This document shows, piece by piece, positions 32,670 through 44,064 of a stretch of DNA of 64,000 bases. The notes below the pieces were generated by a model, which was not told where the DNA came from, searched no databases, and worked only from the letters and a program-made list of their open reading frames with translations. The position numbers and the translations under genes are program-made. Position 1 is the stretch's first letter, and each line of letters starts with the position of its first letter. Source of the stretch: Orientallactaga sibirica (Eukaryota; Chordata; Mammalia; Rodentia; Dipodidae); contig JAEOAD010000001.1 in the NCBI GenBank assembly GCA_036365145.1, forward strand, positions 101,591,501-101,655,500, written 5' to 3'.

Positions 32670-33292
32670 ATGTCCATCTGAAAAAGAGAAGCAAACTCTC
32701 CAACAGAGAGTGAGGTCAGTACAAGGTACATGGATAGCCATTATTGTTTTAGAGTGAATTTAATGGGTGTATGCCCTCTTGTATCCCACTATTTGTGGGA
32801 GCTTGAAATTGGAGGGTGAACTCATTTTTTGATATGGTTCTGACTTGTTTTCTAGTTCCAGGTATGGGTTCCGTTCCACTGAGCGGATCCTTTAGCCAAA
32901 TCGAGAGCAGTTGGTAATCCACCATGGCTGTGTGCCACTATTGTGTTTGTGTGTTTGTGTGTTTGCTGCTGGGAAGTTTACATCTCAAGTTGCTTAGACA
33001 GATGTTGGTCATTTTTCCCCAGTTGCTCATGTAGTACCTTCTGGCACTAGAAAAGCTAACTGTCTGGGGACTGTCTCTTCCAGATTCCAGCCAGGTCACT
33101 CCATGTTCCATCCCAATAGCATATGGTGTCTTTAGCAGTAGGGTCTTACCATTAACCTTTGGTGGGTCATCAAGTACTCTGACAGAAATCTGTCTTCTTT
33201 TGGGAAACCTTGTAGGTCTCCAGCAATGGGGAGCAGATATGAACAAAATACATTATACATGTATAAAATCATGGTTACCAAAAAAAAAAAAA
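32670..33292 (+). mobile_element. L1 3' UTR continuing after the provirus
   Basis: Resumes the L1 3' UTR interrupted at 30740, with phrases shared with 54725-55712 ('GCAGTAGGGTCTTACCATT' versus 'GCAATAGGGTCTTACAATC', and 'GAGCAGTTGGTAATCCACC' versus 'GAGCAGCTGGTTTCCCCC'). It ends near 'ACATTATACATGTATAAAAT' with a poly(A) run. Confidence 0.7.
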
Positions 33293-33297
33293 AAATC

Positions 33298-33454
33298 ATA
33301 GGCTGCACAGACGGCACCATAGTTAAAGGTGCTTGTTTGCAAAGCCTTAGAGCCAGGTTCAATTCCCCAGTATCCACATAAAGCCAGATGCATCTGGAGT
33401 TCATTTCCCACGGCACCTCCCATTCATATTTATATTCTCTTTCTCTCTCTTTCC

Positions 33455-33485
<31 letters not shown>

Positions 33486-33525
33486 TTCCTCTCCCTCTCT
33501 CTCATCTCCTGAATAAATAAGTTTA
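33298..33525 (+). repeat. tRNA-derived SINE
   Basis: Diverged head (TAGGCTGCACAGACGGC), GTTCAATTCCCC B box, then a TC-rich tract and GAATAAATAAG tail. Confidence 0.82.
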
Positions 33526-33705
33526 AAAAAAATTAGAAGCTGAACCAGGTTTGGAGATCTCATGCAAAGCCATAATGGTGGGTAATCGACGTGCTATTTA
33601 ATTTGACTCTGGTGATCCTTACAAAATGTGTACATACATCAAATCATATATTATGGGTCCTAAATGTACACAAGCTTTGTCAATTAAATATTTTGAAATT
33701 CAGAG

Positions 33706-34060
33706 GTGGAGATAGGGCTCAGTAGATAAAGCACTTGCTATTCAAGCCTGAGTACCCAGGTTCAGTCCTAAGAACCCACATAAAAAGCCAGAAGGTCTGG
33801 TGGGCTTCTGACAGGAAGATGGCAGGTGGAGGTAGGACAATGCTCTAGAAGCTCAGAAGCTTGTAGCAAGCACAGCAGTCAACAACAATGAGAGTGAGAG
33901 AGAGAGAGAGAGACCCTTCCTAAAATGAAGGAGGAGGTGAAGACTGTCCTGAAACCTGTCCTCTGACCTTCATACATGTTCCGTGGAATGCGTGCAGTGG
34001 CATGTATGCACCCACACTCACATATAAACACACTCACATGCACATATACACAAAAAAAAT
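33706..34060 (+). repeat. B2/B4-like composite SINE
   Basis: The head GATAGGGCTCAGTAGATAAAG and B box AGGTTCAGTCCTAAG are followed by a longer body ending 'CTGTCCTCTGACCTTCATAC' and (CA)n. The family is shared with 53394-53665. Confidence 0.65.
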
Positions 34061-34117
34061 GTTTTAAAATTTAAAGTAAAAACCTAGTATTTTGTATACT
34101 TAATAAGCAATCTTAAA

Positions 34118-34278
34118 TTAATTTTTTTGTTTTGGTTTTGCAAGGTAAGGTCTCACTCTAGCCCAGGCTAACCTAAAATTTACTATGAAGTCTCAGGCTG
34201 GCCTCGAATTCACAGCAATCCTCCTACCTCTGCCTCCCCAGTGCTGGGATTGAAGGCATGCACCACCACGCCCAGCTA
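34118..34278 (-). repeat. B1-type SINE
   Basis: Reverse full-length: 'GGTCTCACTCTAGCCCAGGC' through 'CAGTGCTGGGATTGAAGGCA' to 'CACCACGCCCAGCT'. Confidence 0.92.
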
Positions 34279-34298
34279 ACTTAAAATAATTATTAAAA

Positions 34299-34457
34299 GG
34301 GCTGGAGAGATGGCTTAGCAGTTGAGGTGTTTGCCTGCAAAGCCAAAGGATCCTGGTTCAATTCTCCAGGTCCCATGTAATCCAGATGTACAAGGAGGTG
34401 CATGCATCTGGAGTTTGTTTGCAGTGGCTGGAAGCCCTATTCTCATTCTCTCTCTCT

Positions 34458-34503
<46 letters not shown>

Positions 34504-34532
34504 CTCTTTGTCTCTCTCAAGTAAATAAATAG
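34299..34532 (+). repeat. tRNA-derived SINE (first of three in a row)
   Basis: GGGCTGGAGAGATGGCTTAG head, long (TC)n tract, tail AAGTAAATAAATA running straight into the next SINE. Confidence 0.9.
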
Positions 34533-34745
34533 GCTGGAGAGATGGCTTAGCAGTTAAGGAGTTTCCCTGCAAAGCCCGGTTCCATTTTCAGGACCCACAT
34601 AAGCCAGATGCACAAGGGGATGCATGTGTCTGGAGTTCGTTTGCAGAGTCTGGAGGCCTTGGCGCACCCATTCTCTCCCTCTCTGTCTGTCCCTTTCTCT
34701 CTCTCAAAAAATAAACTAATAAATTTAATAAATAAAATATATTTT
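34533..34745 (+). repeat. tRNA-derived SINE (second of three)
   Basis: GGCTGGAGAGATGGCTTAG immediately after the preceding tail, so this copy inserted into that A-rich tail. It ends AATAAATTTAATAAATAAAA. Confidence 0.9.
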
Positions 34746-34828
34746 TTAAAAGTATTATTAAAAACAGGCCCCAAAACAAACCACTGCCACAAATATCCTT
34801 AGTACCAGAAATAAGAACAAATCCTCAG

Positions 34829-35068
34829 GCTGGAGAGATGGCTTACCCATTAAGGCACTTGCCTGTGAGGCCAAAGGACCTAGGTTCAATTCCTCAGGAC
34901 CCATGTAAGCCAGATTTACAAAGTGGTGCATGAGTCTGGAATTCGTTTACAGCAGCTGAAGACCCTGGTGCACCCATTCTCTCTCTCTCTATTTCTCCAT
35001 CTGCCTATCTGCCTGTTTCTCTCTCTCTCTCTCTGTCAAATAAATTAAATTAATTTTTTAAAGTTTTT
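34829..35068 (+). repeat. tRNA-derived SINE (third of three)
   Basis: GGCTGGAGAGATGGCTTACC head, GGTTCAATTCCTC B box, TC-rich tract, CAAATAAATTAAATTAAT tail. Confidence 0.9.
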
Positions 35069-35702
35069 TAAAAAGAACAAGTCCTCATGTTGCTAAATAC
35101 TTGGATTATTTCTCCATGGATCACAGAATCAACAGCAAGTCCTAACTTCCCGGGTCCTGAATACTCTGGCCTTCTCCTGCCTGCAGCCTAGTGCTCACAC
35201 CCACCTTCCCGGACTTCATGCACATGTCACACCATGGACAGTCCTGCCCTGGGCTTGCCGCATACTTTCTTGCCATGACCTTACTCAGCCTCTTTTACCA
35301 GTTCACATTATGTCATTTTCCTTCATAGCCACACATCTCCACAGTTCTAAGAAATACCTTTCAATTAGACATGCTTTTTTCTTTTTTCCTCTAAAAAGCA
35401 CCCTCTTTCTCCTCTATATTCTTTGCTTCTAATTGTAGTTGTTGCTGACTTACTCTCTTAAATGATAACTTCCTTCACCAGACAAGGATTTAAGGATTCA
35501 AGCCAACCATATCTTGATCTTGGCAGAAGCCCCTATCTAATATCTCTAAATGGATATTAAACAGTTCGTTATATAATATTCAATAATAATATTCATTGAC
35601 TTATTTTTCTTTTACTTCAAGGCCACTTCTTACATTAAAACTCATTTTCACACTTTCTTCACTTTGGGAGTGATACTATTTGATACAAAAACAAGGCTGT
35701 AG
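35069..35702. other. No recognised feature
   Basis: Unique-looking intergenic sequence, pyrimidine-rich around 35160-35420. Confidence 0.45.
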
Positions 35703-35853
35703 CTGGGTGTGGTGGCGCACACCTTTAATCCCAGCACTCAGGAGGCAGAGGTAGGAAGACTGCTGTGAGTTCAAGGCCAGCCTGAGACCACATAGTGAAC
35801 TTCAGGTTCAGGTTAGAGTGAGACCCTACCTCAAAAAAAAAAAAAAAAAAAAA
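35703..35853 (+). repeat. B1-type SINE
   Basis: Full-length with a 21-bp A tail. Flanks AAAACAAGGCTGT and AAAACAAGGTTGT form a near-perfect target-site duplication. Confidence 0.93.
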
Positions 35854-36938
35854 CAAGGTTGTGAAAGCCTAAGGATTCTTATGAACATTTTAGGAGATTT
35901 TTCTCCTACCAAATAGGAGCACTGAAGATTGAAACTCAAGATCCCATCACTCAATTCCAAAATCTCCAGATGAGCTATAATTTCACAGGTAGAATTTCTC
36001 TGTGAGACACAGAATTTCCGCTGTGATATATTTTTAAAGCCCCCAGATGAAAACATGCTGAACTGAAAGTATATTTTTTCATTTCATTGCTTTAAACCCT
36101 CTTTCAGATGACTACTAAAACACATGCCTAATCATGGCACACATTTAAAGCTATGAAATATTTATAATACAATGCCTGAGAGGTGATGTACTGTGTATTG
36201 ATTCTACAATCCAGTAAATTCCGGATACAAAGACTCAAATTGTCATGTCAGTGCAAACAAATTTTCCTTAAGAACAGTTCTTCATCTACAGAATTTGACT
36301 TCTATCCTGAAAGATGATATCCTCTAGGTATATCTTAGATGTCATAAATAAATCAAGGCTACAGCTCTCTCCACCACCTTCAAAGCCTCACAGTCTGCCT
36401 GAACAGGTGAGACTGTTCCCGCTGCTCCTAACATTTCAGAGTTAGCTCACAAATGGCTGCGTCTAAGTACATATTTGCTATATGAAATAAAAATTATCAG
36501 TTGGAGTCCCCAGGGTTCTTAACAGCTCCCCACTACTGTTTTGATGTCTCACAGGAAGCAGGGACTACATCAGTAAGTTTGGAGGCTTTGGGAAGCCACG
36601 ACTACTTACTAGTAGATGGGAGTGTAAGTGGGACAAGAGCCTTGCTATATCAAAGGACTCGAAGAGTTTTGTTAACTACTTGTATTTTTTCCCTTTTCAC
36701 CATTAGGGTGTGTTGCCGCTGCACTGAGTCAGTCCACCATGACCTTCTGTTTAGCTTTCTTTTCTCCCTTTGTGCAACAGTCACTAGAAAGTTAGTGGAT
36801 CCATGATAAATACTTGTTGAATGAATTAAAACATGATGCACAAAACTTTTATATCATGTGCCAGATGGTGTGCTAGAGATGTGAGAATAAACGCGGCCTC
36901 TTACAAGATGAAGTTAAAGTCTACTGGGGGAAGGGGAG
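35854..36938. other. No recognised feature
   Basis: About 1.1 kb of intergenic DNA. A 101-codon plus-strand frame (36501-36806) shows no known domain. Confidence 0.45.
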
Positions 36939-37095
36939 CTGGAGAGATTCCATGCCCCAGTACCCGTTAAAGCACAAGGTGGTACATGCATCTGGAATTT
37001 GCCAGTGGCTAAAGGCCCTGGCATGCCCACTTCTCTCTCTCTCTATCTCTCTCTCTCATTGTCTCTTTCATGAATAGATAAATAAAATATTTAGG
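36939..37095 (+). repeat. tRNA-derived SINE, internally deleted
   Basis: AGCTGGAGAGATTCCATGCC: the head jumps straight to the post-B-box part. 'GCACAAGGTGGTACATGCAT' and a TC tract follow. Confidence 0.8.
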
Positions 37096-38116
37096 AAAAA
37101 TAAAACGTCTACTGGGGAAGAGAAATCCTCAATCAAATTACCACAGGGCCAAGGCTGACTCAGGGATACATTAAATGCTAAGCATCAGCCTGTGCTGAGG
37201 GAGGGTTTATGGTCCGTGTTCTAAGCTGATCAGAAAGACCATGAGGAAGTGAAGCTTCAACTGACCATTTAACTGTAAGTGGGAGGTGACAGGAAACAGG
37301 AAGATGAACACCCCAGGCAGAGCAAGTGGCATGTAACTGAGAAGGAATTCAGACATGGCCAGGGCTGAGCAGAGTCAATGAGAGGGGAAAGAGGGCCATC
37401 TAGAGCAGAAGGCCAACCCTGAGCCACACAGACCCCTGATCCCCCTTCCAGAGCATTAGTTTGAGAGCCACGAACATGTTGCAGGATTTGAAGCAGAGGC
37501 TCAACATAATTGGATTTGGGATTCAAAACCAGTGTGAAAATTACTGATGCGAAGGAAGGACGGTGGCTGCAGAACTGCCTGGTGAGAGAAGGGAAGTACT
37601 AGCCAGAGGGTTAACAGCAGTGTGTTCCCATTACCAGGCTCTCTCTGGGTCCCACCCTCCTCATGGCTACACTGAAATATCTCTTCCTGAAGGAAAGGGA
37701 CATGTGAAATCATCTCTAGAAGACTATGCTGGCCTTTGGACCTGAGATACCATGCTTGTAACAAAAACAATGGAAGGAAAATCACCAGTGTGTGGTCCCA
37801 ACCTTTGAAAAGACATTTCTCACATGCAAGCTGCTATTCTCATCAGCTGGGCTGAAAAGAATCATACGTATGAATGGAGCGCCTTGGAAGGAAAGAACAA
37901 GGCCATTTACCTGGACCACAGGTACAGAGAGGGTGCAACAAAAGGATGAAATTGGTTAGACTGGTGGAGTCCTGATGGGAGATCTGGAGAGGAAGGATAA
38001 GGGATTTGATCTGTAGTCTATGACACTGGGGACACGGGCAGCTTTTGAGCAGAGAAGTGACATGATCCCAACTGTGCTGCAGAAACATTCAGCTGTTACA
38101 GACATAGATAGTGGAC
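37096..38116. other. No gene recognised; ancient repeat-like sequence near 37980-38090
   Basis: 'GCAGCTTTTGAGCAGAGAAGTGACATGAT' (in part) resembles the end of an old mammalian repeat that I cannot name. Nothing else is assignable. Confidence 0.4.
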
Positions 38117-38460
38117 GAGGGCTGGGAAGAGAGCTCGGTTAGTAAAGCACTTGGCACACAAGCATGAAGACCTGGGTTTGGAGCCCCCAGAACCCAAGTA
38201 AACACCTGGCATGGTAAATCTTTAATTGCAATGCTGGAGAGGCAGAAGTAGATGGATCCTTGCAACAAGCTGGCTAGCTAAAGTAGTTGAGTCAGTGAAC
38301 TTGGGTTCAGTAAGAGACCTTGTCTCAAAAAATAGTGATTGAGGAAGATATCCAACATCAGACAACCTCCAGCCTCCATAAGCATGTGCACACACAGATA
38401 TGCACATGCACCCATGCACGTACAAACATGCAAAGACACATGCATACAAACACATATATT
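38117..38460 (+). repeat. Composite SINE (B4-like)
   Basis: tRNA-like head (GGGCTGGGAAGAGAGCTCGG), B1-like middle ('GGAGAGGCAGAAGTAGATGG', 'AGAGACCTTGTCTCAAAAAA') and a CA-rich tail. Confidence 0.7.
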
Positions 38461-38519
38461 TTTAAAGAGAAAAAGAAAATAAGTGGGAAAAGGAAAAACC
38501 TTGTCACAGGGATGCTGGT

Positions 38520-38855
38520 TGTGTTGGGTTGAATGTAAAATACCCTCTGTAGTCTACTATGTTTGTGATTAAGCCTCATACTTAATCCCCAGCTGGTTGG
38601 AGCCTTTGGGAGGTAGAGCCTTGCTGGAGGCAGTGTGTTCCTGGGTCTTAGAGTGTTAGAACCACACTTAGCTCCCTCTCTCTACTTCCTCCCTGCTGCT
38701 GTGGAGATGTGACAGCTGCTTGTCTGTTCCTGCCATTCTTTCTCAGTCATGATGAAACTACCTCTCAGAATTGTGAGCCAGAAATAAACCCTTTCCTTCC
38801 ATAAGCTGCTTTTGGTCAAGTATTTTGTCCCAACAATGAGAAAGTAACTGTTACA
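38520..38855 (+). mobile_element. Solo LTR, MaLR (ORR1-like), exact 5-bp TSD
   Basis: Begins TGTGTTGGGTTGAATG, contains 'GAGCCAGAAATAAACCC', ends 'AAAGTAACTGTTACA'. CTGGT lies on each side (38515-38519 and 38856-38860). Confidence 0.85.
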
Positions 38856-38894
38856 CTGGTATAAGATTATCTTAGTGACTCAAAAAGAAGGAAC

Positions 38895-39120
38895 AGGGCT
38901 GGAGAGATGGCTTAGCGGTTAAGGCACATGCGTGCGAAGCCTAAGCACCCTGGTTCAATTCTCCAGTTCACGTAAGACAGATGCACATGGTGGTGCATGC
39001 ATCTGGAGTTCATTGCAGTGGATGGTGGGTCCATTCTCACTCTCTCTCACTCTCTCTCTCTCTCTCTCTCCCCTCTCTCTGTCTCTAATAAATAAATAAA
39101 TAAATAAAAACTTTAAATCT
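38895..39120 (+). repeat. tRNA-derived SINE
   Basis: GGGCTGGAGAGATGGCTTAG head, TC-rich tract and TAATAAATAAATAAATAAAT tail. Confidence 0.92.
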
Positions 39121-39141
39121 TTAAAAAAAAAAAAAAAAGAA

Positions 39142-39374
39142 GGGGCTGGAGAGATGGCTTAGCGGTTAAGGCACTTGCCTGCAAGTCAAAGGATCCCGGT
39201 TCGACTCTCTAGGCCCCACGTAAGCCAGATGCACAAGGAGGCGCATGCATCTGGAGTTCGTTAGCAGTGGATGGAGGCCCTGGTGTGCCCATTCTGCCTC
39301 TCTCTCTCTCTTTCTCTCTGCCTCTTTCTCTATGTCAAATAAATAAATAAAATATTTAAAAAAAAAAAAAAAGA
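39142..39374 (+). repeat. tRNA-derived SINE, near consensus
   Basis: GGGGCTGGAGAGATGGCTTAG-type head with GGTTCGACTC B box. It is one of the least diverged copies, with body 'GGAGGCGCATGCATCTGGAG' and tail AAATAAATAAATAAAAT. Confidence 0.93.
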
Positions 39375-39529
39375 AGAAGAAGGAGCAAAGACCTTAAACT
39401 ACCACGACAATGGAAGGGGAAAGAGAAGCAAGGGTGTGAGGGTCCCAGGGAGCTAGAATGGATGGGACTCTTCCAGAGGGCTGTGGGGAGGGAAGAATCT
39501 ATGCTGGACTCCTGGGAAGCAGGGAATAG

Positions 39530-39720
39530 TAAGACGTGTCAGGTGTGAACTGAGTGTCGCACACTGCACAGAGCACCAGTCACTGTCTTGGTTCATGTAA
39601 TCCTCAGAAGTGCCCTAGGAAGACAGCCCCCCCCCTTACAAATATGGTCAGAGGCATTGAGAGGTTCTAAAACTTTCCAGAGTACACTCAACTGGTGACA
39701 GCACAGTGCTTTAAGCCAGG
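39530..39720 (+). repeat. MIR/L2-like ancient repeat
   Basis: 'GGTTCATGTAATCCTCAGAA' and 'CATTGAGAGGTTCTAAAAC' follow the order of the MIR/L2 core motif (AATCCTCACAA...GAGAGGTTAAGTAAC). Confidence 0.5.
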
Positions 39721-40095
39721 GCACCTGTCACCATATCCCACTTCTCTATCACAAAGCTAAGCTGAAACTTCAAAATCAGAAATGCAAGAATCACAAGGTC
39801 ATTGGAGAAAGGCCAATTATCTGGAGAAGAAGCGTACAAAGCGTTCAAGAGCAAAGCTGAGACTGTGGAAAGTCTGTGGTCAGGGTTGAGAAGGGAGCTT
39901 CTGGAGGGAGCAGCACCCTGCTGACTGAGCACTCTCCCTGCTGTGCCAGGAACCATGCAAAACAAATACTTTAAACACTTTCCCCAAACCCAGCAGCCAC
40001 CCTGACAAGTAGACTGAGCACTAGAAAAAGAAAGTGAAACTTGAACTTGTACATAGACAAGGGCCTGGGATTTGAACTCAAGTCTGTATTTATTA

Positions 40096-40160
40096 TCAGA
40101 GTCAGGTCAGCCTAGACTAGAGCAAGATCCTACCAAAAAAAAAAAAAAAAATAACAATAA
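40096..40160 (+). repeat. B1 3' fragment
   Basis: 'AGGTCAGCCTAGACTAGAGC' and 'AAGATCCTACCAAAAA' are the right end of the local B1 type. Confidence 0.75.
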
Positions 40161-40337
40161 TAAATAAATAAATAAGGATATGGGCAAAAACATCAGGGTC
40201 ATATATGATAGCAGTGGAGACTGGAAGTAGAGGAGAATGTGTGGAAGGGAAAATAGGATGAGAGAAGCTAGAGGAATGGTGATGGATTCAGCTGTGTCTA
40301 AAAAAGTCTTGTCTTCAAATTAAAAAGTCTTAATGGC

Positions 40338-40535
40338 TTGGAGAGATGGCTCAGCTGTTGAGGCTTTCGCCTACAAAGCCTAACAACCCAGGTTTGATTC
40401 CCCAGTACACACATAAAGCCAGATGCACAAAGTGATGCATGTGTCTAGAGTTCGTTTGCAGTGGTTATGGGCCCTGGTGTGCCCATTCTCATTCTCTCTC
40501 TCCCTCTCTCCTTGCAAATATTTTTTTTAAGTTTA
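40338..40535 (+). repeat. tRNA-derived SINE
   Basis: GGAGAGATGGCTCAGCTG head, GGTTTGATTCCCC B box and TC-rich tail. Confidence 0.88.
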
Positions 40536-40646
40536 AAGTCTTAGAGGGGCAAGACTTGCTATAGTGTGAACAATCAGGGAAGTTTGTTTTAAAGAAGATA
40601 AAAATATTTGTAATGAAACTAGGAAAAGAAAAAAGATTAAAAATGG

Positions 40647-40850
40647 AGCTGGGGAGATAGCTTGGAGGTTAAAGGTGCTTGTTTGCAAGGCCTAAAAACC
40701 TTGGTTCCATTCCCCAGTATCCACATAAAGCCAGATGCACAAAGTAATGCATGCATCTCGAGTTTGTTTGCAGTGGCAGAAGGCCCTGGTGCACCCGTAC
40801 TCACTCTGTTGGTCTGTCTCTCTCTCTCTCTCATAAATAAAGTATTTCTA
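40647..40850 (+). repeat. tRNA-derived SINE
   Basis: GCTGGGGAGATAGCTTGGAG head, GGTTCCATTCCCC B box and TC-rich tract ending ATAAATAAAG. Confidence 0.88.
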
Positions 40851-40876
40851 AAACAACCAAAAAAATTCAAATACAG

Positions 40877-41095
40877 GGCTGAAGAGATACCTTAGCAGTT
40901 AAGGTGCTTGTCTGCGAAGCCAAAGGACCCAAGTTCAATTCCCCAGTACCCACATGAGCCAGAAGCACAAGGTCGTGCATGTACCTGGAGTTCATTTGTA
41001 GTGGCTAGAAGCCCTGCTGCACCCATTTTCTTGTTCTGTTGGCATCTCTCTCCTTCCCTCTCTCTTTCACACACAAATAAACAATAAATTAAAAA
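40877..41095 (+). repeat. tRNA-derived SINE
   Basis: GGGCTGAAGAGATACCTTAG head, GTTCAATTCCCC B box and ACAAATAAACAATAAATT tail. Confidence 0.87.
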
Positions 41096-41169
41096 AATTT
41101 AAAGATGCAAATGCAAGAGGAATTCATAAAATAAAGAGGGTTTGATAGCCTTAAGAGGGCATGGGAAGA

Positions 41170-41310
41170 AGAGTTTTTTGTTTGTTTTGTTTGTTTGGGT
41201 TTTTGTGCGGGGGGTGTTAGGTTTCTTTTTCTTTTTTCTTTTTTTGGAGGGGTTTTGGGTTTTTGTTTTTTGTTTTTTTTTTGTTTGTTTGTTTGTTTTT
41301 GCAAAGAAGA
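41170..41310 (+). repeat. Strongly strand-asymmetric G/T tract
   Basis: About 140 bp composed almost wholly of T and G on the plus strand, with TTTG repeats and short G runs (GCGGGGGG, GGAGGGG). The open frames across it are low-complexity and not genes. Confidence 0.85.
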
Positions 41311-41589
41311 GAAATTCTGTTCTCCTAACAAAATAGTAAGCAAAGCAATTCCAAGCCAAGAAGGTGAAGATGGGAGACAGACAGCTCTTTGGCAGAGAGC
41401 ATGAGGAGCCCCAGGCTGAGGGCAGGGGGTCAGCAGCATCCACTGCACATGTCCCCCAGCAAATATGTGACAAGCAAGCGTCTTCCCAGTCCACAGGTTC
41501 CCTCAGCAGCCAGTGGGGAGCTCTTCTACTAGCACAGTTTTCAGGTGCATAGTTACCCAATGACTAAGCTGTTCCTCACACCGCAGTCC

Positions 41590-41700
41590 CGGAGCTAAGC
41601 TGCAGAGGCAGCCAGTTTGGCCACTACCTACTCTGTGACTTGGAAAAAGCACTTTCCCCTCAGAGACTCAGTGGCTCCTCTATGAAAGCCTCTATGTAGG
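41590..41700 (+). repeat. MIR SINE fragment
   Basis: 'CTACTCTGTGACTTGGAAAA' followed by 'CACTTTCCCCTCAGAGACTC' matches the MIR core. Confidence 0.6.
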
Positions 41701-42086
41701 CTGAAGTTGATCACTGGGCCCCAAAGAGCTAACTTCCCAGGGTGAATAATAGTGTGTCTTTTAACTCATGTATAACATAGGCACAAAAGTACCCATTTCT
41801 TAAACATTTGGTTCGCTGGATTTTCACAAACTGAATATACAATGAAAGAACCCATACAGCTAATATTGCAGAAGCCTTCCCTTGCTGCCTTCCAGTTACT
41901 CCCATGGGTTAACATATCAAAGTTGCCCAAGAATATAAATAACTACACTTCATGACTGCCCAGATATGTCTTAGGTATTTAACTTTAAAGTCACTTGGAA
42001 CTTTATGTTTTAATTAATGAGCCATGCTTTGCAAGGTGATGAGAAGCATTTCCACCATTTAACATCAGGTCAGGTCTCTCCGTGAG

Positions 42087-42089
42087 TGT

Positions 42090-42134
<45 letters not shown>
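42087..42134 (+). repeat. (GT)n microsatellite
   Basis: GT repeats with one GA interruption near 42093. Confidence 0.95.
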
Positions 42135-42136
<2 letters not shown>

Positions 42137-42339
42137 TTCTAAATCTACACTTGCACCCAAGTGGGTAATAGCTTCTATTCCTCCACTGACAGTCATAGCA
42201 AATACAATCTCTTTCAAAACAAGATCACAGAGGGTGCTACTCCTGCTCCCCAGGTCTTCCTGCCAAGTCTGCAAATGCCCGCCCTACCTGAGCCTGGCAC
42301 ATATGGAATGGGAGAGGGGACCGCCCTGCTTCACACATA

Positions 42340-42560
42340 GCTGCACAGTCTCTAGAGTCAGACTCCCAGGTGAGATTCCTGCTCATCAAGTCCTAGTGGT
42401 GCAACCTGAAAAACACCATTTCGCTTCTCTCAGATTAAGCGTTTTTCTCATGTAAAACTAGACAGTAGTTAGGATTTGCCTTAAAAGAGTTTTAAGAAGC
42501 TCAAATGTGTGCAGCATTTGGGAGACAACCTGGCACTTAGGAGGTGGCCAGCAAAGTGAA
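42340..42560 (+). repeat. MIR SINE
   Basis: 'CTCTAGAGTCAGACTCCCAG' matches the MIR 5' core (TCTGGAGTCAGACTGCC) and 'CAACCTGGCACTTAGGAGGT' its 3' part (GCCTGGCACATAGTAGG). Confidence 0.65.
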
Positions 42561-42894
42561 CGTTCACTACTACTCTGCTTTCAACAGATGCACTTAGTGG
42601 ACAGCTGATAGTCTTTACAGTCATATGGACTCAAAAGTTCCTAGTGGGTTGGGTTTGCTTTGATTTGGTTCGGTTTAATTTTTGTTGTGGGTATATGTGA
42701 TGTACGCATGTGTATGCACATGCATGTATGCATATACGCATGTATGTGCAGATGAGCCACAGAACCCAGTGCAGCAATAGGAGAGGCAGGGTTCCCATGA
42801 CTCCCTTGGGAAGGGAAAGGAACGAAGTAGACTGGAAGGACCAGCAGTATGAACATAAGCATGATTGCTTCAGCAGCACAAAAGCATGATAGAG

Positions 42895-43038
42895 GGCTGG
42901 AGAGATGTGGTTAAGGTGCTTGCCTGCAAAGCCTAAGGACTCAGGTTCAATTCCCCAGTACCCACATAGAGCCAGATTCACAAGGTAACAATGCACCTAG
43001 AGTTCATTTGCAAACACTAGAGGCCCTGGTGTACCCAT

Positions 43039-43082
<44 letters not shown>

Positions 43083-43147
43083 TTCTTTCTCTCTCTCCTC
43101 TCTTTCTGTCTCTTTCCCTCTCGCAAATAAATAAAATATTTTTTAAC
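42895..43147 (+). repeat. tRNA-derived SINE
   Basis: GGGCTGGAGAGATGTGGTTAA head (six bases of the A-box region missing), GGTTCAATTCCCC B box, long TC tract, and CAAATAAATAAAATA tail. Confidence 0.88.
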
Positions 43148-43399
43148 AAAAGCATGATAGAGCAGTGGCTGGGAGGGAGGCATGAGAGGTAGTGGTCCAG
43201 GCTCATGGCACCTCTGGGAAGCCCAGCACAAGAAGAATCATTCAGCCTGGTGTAAAGAAGTGTAAGGTGCTGGGGGATGGGGGTGGAGAAGCATAGACAT
43301 TTGAGCGAACACTGGCATAACACACTGGGGCACCCCAGGCCCAAGGAATGCAAAGACAGGTCAGATGGGAGAAAGGAAACACACATTGATTGATGGAAT

Positions 43400-43540
43400 G
43401 TCTCAGGTTGCCAAACACTGAAATAAGATGGCACTGCTAATGACTCCCATTTCCTGCTAAGAAAGGAAGTTTCAGTTCTGAGGGTCCACAGGACTAAGCC
43501 AAGGCCACGCAGTGAGTAAATGGTAAACAAGCTTCACCCG
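43400..43540 (+). repeat. MIR/L2-like remnant
   Basis: 'GACTAAGCCAAGGCCACGCA' and 'GTGAGTAAATGG' resemble the MIR segment around CCCAAGGTCACACAGCTAG. Confidence 0.45.
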
Positions 43541-43914
43541 ACAAGGTTAGTATCTGCAAGCCCTCAGAGTCCCAGAGCCCCGAGGAGGGCTGAGCAAGAA
43601 GACAATTCAGAAGTCCAGGCCCTTGAATGGAATGAGAAGAAGAGAAACACGTGGTGGCAGGAAGGACTCACAACCAGCTCATCACTGCACTTGACAAAGG
43701 ATGGGTGTGGCCAAGGGGCCTAGAGGAATTGTTCTGAAGAGGGGTGACTAAGGGAGCTCACTTTAGGGCTAAAGAGAAGCAGATGGTGGAAGTGGAGCCA
43801 GGACACCACAGCGATGGGGCTGAGGTGAAAGCATTGGTTGGGATCATGGAGTTGTTAGTCCTTTTTCTTTTTTGATTTTTTCAATTTTTATGTATTTTTT
43901 ATTTTATTTATTTA

Positions 43915-44064
43915 TTTATTTGTTGGTTTTTTGAGGTAGGGTCTCACTCTAGCCCAGGCCTGGAATTCACTATGTAGTCTCAGGGTGGCCTTGAACTCAT
44001 GGTGATTCTCCTACCTCTGCCTCCTGAGTGCTGGGATTAAAGGCGTGCACCACCATGCCTGGCT
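43915..44064 (-). repeat. B1-type SINE
   Basis: Reverse full-length: 'GGTAGGGTCTCACTCTAGCC', 'GGTGGCCTTGAACTCATGGT', ending 'CACCACCATGCCTGGCT'. Confidence 0.92.

Noticed and set aside
42997..43530. 177-codon minus-strand frame
   Set aside because: Its C-terminal part is the translated (GA)n tract of a tRNA-derived SINE (Arg/Glu repeats); the rest has no recognisable homology.
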